39,133 bases of DNA. Origin: CAZWDO01 sp964632485 [NCBI: uncultured bacterium]. Lineage in GTDB: Bacteria; JAGOEH01. The position numbers were made by a program, and so were the translations under genes. The stretch lies in NCBI GenBank assembly GCA_964632485.1, contig CAZWDO010000029.1:1-39133 (forward strand), written 5' to 3'. The notes beneath the pieces were generated by a model. That model made no database searches and was not told the DNA's origin. It was given only the letters and a program-made list of their open reading frames with translations. This document shows, piece by piece, positions 33,006 to 39,133 of this stretch (within the stretch, counting starts at the first letter, position 1; every line of letters starts with the position of its first letter).

Positions 33006-35952
33006 TTTTTTTTAACTCCTCTCCGGCTAATTTGCGAATTGAACTATCTGCAGCGGTTTCGGCCAATTTTTTTAGTTTTTCCCGCGCTTGTACTGAATGA
33101 TTTAGTTGGAGGTCACATAACGCTTCCTTATAGCGGGATTTCTCCACCCAGTCGGTAAATTTTTCATAGAGGTATTGGACTTTTAAATAATCTGAGGCTG
33201 CCATAGGGTAATCCTGACGAGCAAATTTTATTTCACCCATGTAATACTGGGCGCCTGCGGCCAGTTCATTACTGGATACTGCAATTATCTCCTGGAATAT
33301 CTGTCCAGCTTCGTTAAACTGTGAATTGGCGAAATAAAGCTTCCCCAGTTCAAAACCAGCTTCCCGGGCGTAATAATTGTCACCCCCGATTGCTATGATT
33401 TTTTTCAATAATTGTTCCGATGAATCCTGTCGGTTTAACGCAGATTGGATTTTTGCTTCCAACAACCATAAAGGAAAAGATTCCTCTTCGGGGGCAGAAA
33501 CCAAGCGAAGCTGTTGAAGCGCGTCTTCGTAATTCTTTTGCTTAAAGAGCAATTCCGCCATTTTAAGATTCAATGCGCGTCGCTGTTCTCCCTCAGGTAA
33601 TCGCGCCAGATATTTATCGAGGATCAGACGCGCTTCTTTTTCCTGTTGAGAGATCACCAGGAAATTAATATAGTCTGGTAGGATCGAACTGATATCGCTT
33701 TTGGGTTGAGCTAATAGTGAATCATATAGCTCAACAACTCGGGGTATCTGTTTTTGTTTTTCCAATAAATGAATTTTAATGAGTGTCAGTTGTGTGGCCC
33801 ATACCTTCATCGCTTCAATCTTCAACCATTGATCCACATATTCCAATGCCTGCCCTTGATCGCTAAATTGCATCAATGTCCACTCCAGACTTTTAAGGCT
33901 CTGCTCTATCACGATCGCCGTTTGGGATTTGTCCAGGTTTTTTTGATACCAGTTGATGGCTTGTTCATGATTATTCAGGTTATAGTTGGCATCCCCCAGA
34001 ATGAAATTAACTTGCGTTAAAAATGGGGATTGGGGGTATCGTGTGGAATAATTTTTAAGGTGCTCGATTGCCTGCGGGTATTGCTCCTGCAGGAAAAGTG
34101 TTCGCCCGTAATAGAAAAATGCGTCATCCTCCCATTCACTCCGGATGCCTGAATTAAAGATTTTTTGGAATTGTTGGGCGGCTGACTGATACTCTTTAAG
34201 TCTGAGGTAAGCGAGGCCTAATTGATAATTAACCTGAGATTTGTTTTGTTGAGTGCCCGCATGGAGCAAGGCTTTTTCATAATAGGCGGTAGCGTTATCA
34301 AATTCTTTAAGATTGAAAAAACAATCCCCCAGCAACTGCTCGATCGTCGCTTTCTGAGTGTCGGTAGATGCCTGGGAAAGAGCCTGATTCAGGTTATTGA
34401 CCGCCTGGTTGTATTGCCGGCCGGTAAACCAGAGATAGCCCTGATAATAATAATATTGAAATAGATTAGTTTTGTTTTTGGGGAGGGTTTTTACCGTCGG
34501 TAGAAATTGCCGGAATCCTTTTTCATCATTCAGTTTAGTAAACGCTCTGAGCGCGTAGATGATTGCCAGCTCATAATGGTCGCTGCCGCCGCTTCCGTCA
34601 ATAACTACCTGCTTCATATAATCAAGGGCCTGTCGGGGATTGCCCAACTCGAACGCGCATAATCCGGCAAGAAAAGTCGCCTCATGGCGGGTTTGTTGAT
34701 CCTTGCCCAACGACCGGTAAGATTCATAAATTGATAGGGCTTTTTGATAGTTTTTTAATTGGAAATATGAGTCGGCCAGTCGTTTTTTAGCCGGAAGTTT
34801 GAGCCGCTCCTGGCTAAAATTATAGGGTTCCAGCAATGTGATTACCTTATTATAATTCTTGTTCGTATAGTAGGCATCTGCCAAAGTATAGCGGAGTTCC
34901 TCCCCTAAATCCGGGTTGTACGTTATGAGTTTTTTAAGTGATTGCTCAGCGGACGGGAGATCCATACCGGCGATCTGGTTCATTCCATACCAGTAAAAAT
35001 ATTCAGCTCCGTGGACGTGAGTAAAGCTTTCTAACTTTTTTCCTAACTCCATGGCGGATGAATAGTTCCTTTTTTGATAGTATAACTGTAGAATTGTGGC
35101 ATAGACTTGGGATTGGTATGTTGTGTGAGGAAATTTCTTCAGTAGAGATTGCGCCTGGGCCAGCGCTGAGTCATAACGTTTTAACCCTAATTCACAGAGC
35201 GCCCCAATTAACATTAAGTAATCGTTGTCATTAAGAGTCGCTGCCGGCAGGCTGTTCATTTGTTTGAGCGCCGCTTCATATTTTTCCTGGCCATAAAGAA
35301 TTTCTATCAGCAACTGTTGCGTTTGTAAATATAAAGGGCTTTGAGAATTTGCATTGATACCTGAGATGACCGCGCGGGCCTGGTCATAGTTTTGCCGGGT
35401 ATTATAAATTCGACCCAGCGTGTAGCGCGCGTAATCTTCATAGCCTGATACCGGTTGAGTTAAATATTTGTTCAAGTATTCTTCGGCTTCACGCGTATTG
35501 TTTTTTTGGTAATAGACCATGCCTAACCAATAATAAAGCTCTTGATTCAATTCATGACCGGGAAATTTTTTTTGGAAGTCCAGAAATTTGATAATTGCAG
35601 GATCCAGGGATCCGAGATAAAAATAGGCGATTATTTGACGATACATTAACTGCGCTGCATAAGGATACCCTGAATATTGATTTAAGTAGTTTTGAGCTGT
35701 TTTTATCAGTGGTTCATATTGGCCCAGCATAAACAAACATTCTATTTTCATGTGTCGGATTTCATTTAGTTCCTGGGCGGTGGGATACTGATTGATAAAC
35801 TGGTCGATCTGAGTGGAAGCCACATCGAACTTGTTATCATTAAAAAGACTGTAAATGAATTTCAGGTCTTTTTCTTTTACTAACAGATTATTGCCGAAAA
35901 GATTAATCGTGAGTGGTATAAAAATTGCGAGTATGAATAACGCTTTCCGCAT
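32998..35952 (-). CDS. Large exported TPR-repeat protein
   Basis: A 984-residue protein with a signal peptide (1-20, NLFGN) and then about 20 or more TPR-like helical pairs covering nearly the whole chain, with repeated signatures such as YAARYTLGRIYNTRQNYDQA-like, AAIQQFQ and FFYYGRTLFLQEQYPQAIEHL. It lacks any enzymatic domain. Such periplasmic scaffolds in the FCB group often bind outer-membrane partners; here it is translationally coupled to a beta-barrel gene. ATG 35952 has GGTGGA close upstream. A divergent promoter lies ~150 bases upstream (36107-36135), and this is the first gene of the long minus-strand run. Confidence 0.85.
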   Translation of the reverse strand: MRKALFILAIFIPLTINLFGNNLLVKEKDLKFIYSLFNDNKFDVASTQIDQFINQYPTAQELNEIRHMKIECLFMLGQYEPLIKTAQNYLNQYSGYPYAAQLMYRQIIAYFYLGSLDPAIIKFLDFQKKFPGHELNQELYYWLGMVYYQKNNTREAEEYLNKYLTQPVSGYEDYARYTLGRIYNTRQNYDQARAVISGINANSQSPLYLQTQQLLIEILYGQEKYEAALKQMNSLPAATLNDNDYLMLIGALCELGLKRYDSALAQAQSLLKKFPHTTYQSQVYATILQLYYQKRNYSSAMELGKKLESFTHVHGAEYFYWYGMNQIAGMDLPSAEQSLKKLITYNPDLGEELRYTLADAYYTNKNYNKVITLLEPYNFSQERLKLPAKKRLADSYFQLKNYQKALSIYESYRSLGKDQQTRHEATFLAGLCAFELGNPRQALDYMKQVVIDGSGGSDHYELAIIYALRAFTKLNDEKGFRQFLPTVKTLPKNKTNLFQYYYYQGYLWFTGRQYNQAVNNLNQALSQASTDTQKATIEQLLGDCFFNLKEFDNATAYYEKALLHAGTQQNKSQVNYQLGLAYLRLKEYQSAAQQFQKIFNSGIRSEWEDDAFFYYGRTLFLQEQYPQAIEHLKNYSTRYPQSPFLTQVNFILGDANYNLNNHEQAINWYQKNLDKSQTAIVIEQSLKSLEWTLMQFSDQGQALEYVDQWLKIEAMKVWATQLTLIKIHLLEKQKQIPRVVELYDSLLAQPKSDISSILPDYINFLVISQQEKEARLILDKYLARLPEGEQRRALNLKMAELLFKQKNYEDALQQLRLVSAPEEESFPLWLLEAKIQSALNRQDSSEQLLKKIIAIGGDNYYAREAGFELGKLYFANSQFNEAGQIFQEIIAVSSNELAAGAQYYMGEIKFARQDYPMAASDYLKVQYLYEKFTDWVEKSRYKEALCDLQLNHSVQAREKLKKLAETAADSSIRKLAGEELKKIE

Positions 35953-36106
35953 AAGGTTCCACCTTTATTTAAAAATTTACACATACAAATGTCTATCGTC
36001 ACCGGCTTACCGCCATCTTCCTTGTCCCCGGTGAATGCGCGCGGAGCCGGATTGGTATCATTACACTCTATTGGAATCGCTTTTATTCCATTAACATAGT
36101 ATGAAT

Positions 36107-36135
36107 ATATTATGAAAATTGGAATAAAAAGTCAA
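36107..36135 (-). promoter_or_regulatory. Sigma-70-like promoter of the TPR-barrel gene run
   Basis: On the minus strand TTGACT (36135-36130) is 17 bases from TAATAT (36112-36107). The -35 lies inside the left arm of the inverted repeat 36127-36160. Confidence 0.55.
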
Positions 36136-36160
36136 GATAAATATTTTAGTCTTGACTTTT
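36127..36160. repeat. Perfect inverted repeat holding both divergent -35 boxes
   Basis: AAAAGTCAAGA (36127-36137) and TCTTGACTTTT (36150-36160) form 11-base arms with a 12-base spacer. Each arm contains TTGACT pointing outward. A single repressor or activator dimer could therefore control both directions; alternatively the symmetry is just two back-to-back promoters. Confidence 0.6.
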
Positions 36161-36180
36161 ATCTTTGATTTTTATTTAAT
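36152..36180 (+). promoter_or_regulatory. Sigma-70-like promoter of the MFS-glycosyltransferase pair
   Basis: TTGACT (36152-36157), 17 bases, TTTAAT (36175-36180). It mirrors the minus-strand promoter across the inverted repeat. Confidence 0.5.
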
Positions 36181-36348
36181 ATCCGCAACGTGCAGGTTCT
36201 TTTCCAGGCATCTGTGAATATCGGGTCTTAAAATTATCCGGAGCGGATTTTTATAAGCTGATATTCCCGTTATCAATATAATTGGAATCCGTTGTCTGCA
36301 GGTTTTATGTTTAGCGAACCCGAGGTATAGAGTGAGTGATGAAATCGT

Positions 36349-37611
36349 ATGAAAATGACCCGTTCTGAAATCAGTTGGATACTTTATGATTGCGCAAATT
36401 CAGCTTATTCTATTATCATTACAACCGCTGTGCTGCCAATTTTTTTCAAGCAGAGTGTAGCGACAGGGTTGCCTTCTTACGAAGCTACTGCCTGGTGGGG
36501 ATATGTCAATACAGCTTATACCCTTGTACTGATGCTTTTAGCGCCGTGGTTAGGAGTTATGGCGGATATCCGCTATTATAAAAAGCGGTTAATGATTGGA
36601 TTTATTGTTTTGGGTGTAAGCAGTAGCGCTGCCTTAATGACCATCCAGTCGGGCGAATGGATTCAATGTCTGAGTTTGTATTTTTTTTCTGCAATTGGAT
36701 TTGCGGGCGCTAACATTTTCTATGATGCTTTTTTGAGCGACATCACATCCCCGGAGCGTAAAGATTGGCTTTCTGCTAATGGATTTGCCTGGGGCTATTT
36801 GGCGAGCGCTGTTCCCTATCTGCTGACAATGATTGCTTTGAGCCATCCGGAATGGTTTGGCCTGGCGGATGTTGCCCAAGCCGCCCGGTACTCGTTTTTA
36901 TTAACCGCTTTTTGGTGGGCGCTTTTTAGTATTCCCATTATATTGCATGTTACACAACGTTATTATATTATTCATGATGATATTCCATTGATCCGCTATA
37001 GCGTGCGGCGTTTGTGGCAGACCATCCGTTCTATCCCCCATTACCGGCCGGTGTTTCTTTTTTTGCTGGCCTATTTTTTTTATATTGATGGAGTGGATAC
37101 AATTATTAAAATGGCGGCCATTTATGGTATTGATATAGGCATCGATTCTGCTGATTTATTATTGATTTTGCTGGTTGTGCAACTGGTGGCGTTTCCGTTT
37201 GCGTTGATTTATGGGCGTTTGGCGCGATATTGGGGCGCGCGTCGGATGATTTATTTAGCGATTGGAGTTTACTGTTTCATTACCGTTTTAGCGTATTTTG
37301 TGCATACAACCTGGCAGTATTGGGTGTTGGCTTTACTTGTGGCTACTTCCCAGGGCGGGATACAGGCGCTGAGCCGCTCATATTTCAGTAGCCTGATTCC
37401 CCCTGAGCGTTCCTCCGAGTTTTTCGGCTTTTACAATATCTTTGGGCGATTTGCTGCGATTCTGGGCCCGTTTTTGGTGGGTTTTTTTACTCAAATTTCG
37501 CAAAATACACGATTGGGAATCCTGGCTCTGATCATACTTTTTATTTTGGGAGCGGTTTTGCTCAGTCGGGTTCCAATTTGCAATAATGCAGTAAACAGCC
37601 ATGAAAACTGA
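36349..37611 (+). CDS. MFS transporter of the UMF1/Atg22-like family
   Basis: A 420-residue inner-membrane transporter with about 12 helices. The opening SEISWILYDCANSAYSIII is the mark of the UMF1/Atg22-like group; a cytoplasmic ADIRYYKKRLMI loop follows helix 2-3 and TSQGGIQALSRSYFSSLIPP lies in the second half. The family is thought to export amino acids or similar solutes; the substrate here is unknown. ATG 36349 is chosen by family alignment; the ribosome binding site is weak. It overlaps the glycosyltransferase gene by 11 bases. Confidence 0.9.
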   Translation: MKMTRSEISWILYDCANSAYSIIITTAVLPIFFKQSVATGLPSYEATAWWGYVNTAYTLVLMLLAPWLGVMADIRYYKKRLMIGFIVLGVSSSAALMTIQSGEWIQCLSLYFFSAIGFAGANIFYDAFLSDITSPERKDWLSANGFAWGYLASAVPYLLTMIALSHPEWFGLADVAQAARYSFLLTAFWWALFSIPIILHVTQRYYIIHDDIPLIRYSVRRLWQTIRSIPHYRPVFLFLLAYFFYIDGVDTIIKMAAIYGIDIGIDSADLLLILLVVQLVAFPFALIYGRLARYWGARRMIYLAIGVYCFITVLAYFVHTTWQYWVLALLVATSQGGIQALSRSYFSSLIPPERSSEFFGFYNIFGRFAAILGPFLVGFFTQISQNTRLGILALIILFILGAVLLSRVPICNNAVNSHEN

Positions 37612-38518
37612 CAATATTTCGATTATCATTCCGGTTTATAATACGGCGGACACCTTGGCCCGCACGCTTGAAGCCATTTGCAACCTGGATTATCCTCCTG
37701 AAAATCTGTTTGTCATAGTAGTAGATGATGCGTCTGTTGATCATTCGGTAGAGATTGCTGAATCATTCAGAAATCGACTCTCCTTGCAAGTGTTGTGTCA
37801 ATCAATTAATAATGGGGCCGCTGCGGCCCGCAACCGGGGATGGCGGGAATCCGATTCAGATTGGATCGCTTTTCTTGATAGCGATCTCAAAGTGGATCGG
37901 TTTTGGCTGCGACGCTTGAAAGCGTGTTTTAATCAGCAGAGCATCCGGGGAGTGATGGGATGGGTTCTACCGCCTCCGGAATGGCCTGAAACCCGTTTAC
38001 AACGATATATCTACGCAAGGAATCGGGGCGCTTTCCCATATCAGGGTCAACCGCTTAAGTTTAAACATTTTTTATTCAACAATACATTATTAAGACGGGA
38101 ATTGCTTGAAGAATTCAGCGGCTTTGATGATAATTTTACGACGTATGGTGAAGATACCGAATTGGCGCTTCGGCTTTGGAAACGTTATCCTCATGGTTTA
38201 TATTTCTGCGCTGAAGCCGTTGCCTGGCATTATCATGCCCGTGAATTGGAAGATTTTGAACGGATTATGTTTGAGTATGGTCGCGTCAAAATACCCCGAT
38301 TGTTGGCCAAGCATCCGGGATTTGAAGAAGATTTGGGTTTAAGCCGTGTCCGGATTCAACTGTCGGCTTTCACGGGACATCTCTGGTTTCTGGGGTTGCT
38401 GAAGTTAGTATGCCGGATCGCGCCGGAACGATTTTCATCATTTTGGTTTCGTCTATTACTGGGGTCGTGGATGCTACGCGGGTTTCGCGAAAAAAAATGG
38501 GTAGCATCAAATTTTTAA
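37601..38518 (+). CDS. Family 2 glycosyltransferase
   Basis: A 305-residue enzyme with a GT-A fold: ISIIIPVYNTADTLARTLEA (~5-24), VVDDASVDHSVEIAE, NNGAAAARNRGW and the metal-binding DSD in FLDSDLKVD (~residues 92-94). The acceptor-side motif is GEDTELALRLW (~185). A hydrophobic C-terminal stretch (~260-290) may touch the membrane. It would add a sugar to an envelope glycan, but the sugar and acceptor cannot be read from sequence. It is translated together with the MFS gene (overlap ATGAAAACTGA) and is the last gene before the rRNA operon. Confidence 0.9.
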   Translation: MKTDNISIIIPVYNTADTLARTLEAICNLDYPPENLFVIVVDDASVDHSVEIAESFRNRLSLQVLCQSINNGAAAARNRGWRESDSDWIAFLDSDLKVDRFWLRRLKACFNQQSIRGVMGWVLPPPEWPETRLQRYIYARNRGAFPYQGQPLKFKHFLFNNTLLRRELLEEFSGFDDNFTTYGEDTELALRLWKRYPHGLYFCAEAVAWHYHARELEDFERIMFEYGRVKIPRLLAKHPGFEEDLGLSRVRIQLSAFTGHLWFLGLLKLVCRIAPERFSSFWFRLLLGSWMLRGFREKKWVASNF

Positions 38519-38541
38519 TCTGCTATTTGATAATAGGTTAG

Positions 38542-38589
38542 AAAAAAAATTAAGAAATTTGAAAAAAAAGGTTAAGAAAGAGTAAAAAA
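38542..38589 (+). promoter_or_regulatory. Phased A-tracts upstream of the rRNA promoter (UP-like element)
   Basis: A-runs at 38542-38549, 38562-38569 and 38584-38589 are 20-22 bases apart, about two helical turns, and sit directly upstream of the -35 box. This suggests curved DNA or an RNA polymerase alpha-subunit contact site, as at other rRNA promoters. Confidence 0.5.
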
Positions 38590-38593
38590 GGAC

Positions 38594-38622
38594 TTGACAA
38601 GAGGAGAGGAAATGATTATATT
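38594..38622 (+). promoter_or_regulatory. Strong rRNA promoter
   Basis: A perfect TTGACA (38594-38599), a 17-base spacer and TATATT (38617-38622), about 106 bases before the 16S gene. This is the best promoter in the window. Confidence 0.8.
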
Positions 38623-38670
38623 AGGGGTCCTGAAATGAGAGAGATCTGAGACATCATCCAGATAGACAAG

Positions 38671-38703
38671 GATGCACCGCTGGGTGCGTCAACCTTTGAA
38701 TAA
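38671..38703 (+). promoter_or_regulatory. rRNA leader hairpin and boxA-like site
   Basis: GATGCACC (38671-38678), loop GCTG, GGTGCGTC (38683-38690) make an 8-bp stem with one G-T pair. Then CCTTTGAATAA (38693-38703) resembles the boxA core CTTTGAAAA of rRNA antitermination leaders. The boxA reading is tentative. Confidence 0.4.
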
Positions 38704-38727
38704 AGAATAACGAAAGCCAAAAAGATA

Positions 38728-39133
<406 letters not shown>

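Larger units (their letters stand above)
35953..36348. other. Divergent intergenic region with paired promoters
   Basis: 396 bases between the TPR-protein and MFS genes. It holds a perfect inverted repeat and one promoter in each direction (36107-36180), plus a smaller IR (TGGAAT at 36072-36077, ATTCCA at 36085-36090). I find no tRNA, small gene or riboswitch fold. The 5' leaders would be about 150-160 bases each. Confidence 0.6.

Overview
The window looks like chromosomal DNA from a Gram-negative, diderm bacterium of the Fibrobacterota-Chlorobiota-Bacteroidota (FCB) superphylum. The pointers are a degraded type IX secretion (T9SS) C-terminal sorting domain, a KDO/lipopolysaccharide gene (kdsB), a Bacteroidota-like periplasmic OB-fold protein, a two-component-type beta-propeller/Y_Y_Y sensor fused to a PP2C phosphatase, an outer-membrane barrel, and the start of a 16S rRNA gene whose 5' region departs from the usual wording. 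A lineage near Calditrichota, KSB1 or Ignavibacteria would fit, but I cannot fix the phylum. Most of the window is AT-leaning. The first ~2.1 kb is clearly GC-richer.

Layout: (1) 1-1970, the tail of an unknown gene and a GAF/PAS/sigma-54 activator in GC-rich DNA. (2) 1971-4093, an intergenic stretch with short repeats, a frameshifted T9SS-cargo remnant, a 4-TM protein and an OB-fold exported protein. (3) 7911-4100 (minus), a transglutaminase-like protein followed by a complete NitT/TauT-type ABC importer. (4) 8134-12801 (plus), a CHASE4 sensor-like membrane protein without an output domain, coupled to a heterodimeric ABC exporter. (5) 18137-12820 (minus), gatC-kdsB-pyrG and a membrane-bound CHASE2/sigma-54 activator. 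(6) 18386-20808 (plus), a SprA-related putative metalloprotease, a rhomboid protease and an orphan UmuD. (7) 35952-20828 (minus), a ~15-kb run of eight closely packed genes: TPR protein, outer-membrane barrel, U32 peptidase (TrhP-like), LOG protein, an ACT-domain protein, uvrA, a MarR regulator with a Cys cluster, and the propeller-PP2C phosphatase. (8) 36349-38518 (plus), an Atg22-like MFS transporter and a GT2 glycosyltransferase, then a strong rRNA promoter and 406 bases of a 16S gene that runs off the end.

Common threads are heavy use of overlapping stop/start junctions (several of the form xTG-NN-TAA, 8 bases) with frequent GTG/TTG starts, TTGAC/TTGAT-type sigma-70-like promoters, and three membrane-associated sensory proteins. 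The best candidates for undescribed biology are the CHASE4-exporter unit, the transglutaminase-importer operon, the CHASE2/sigma-54 activator coupled to pyrG, and the Cys-cluster MarR coupled to the PP2C sensor. No CRISPR array, insertion sequence, prophage or tRNA gene was seen.
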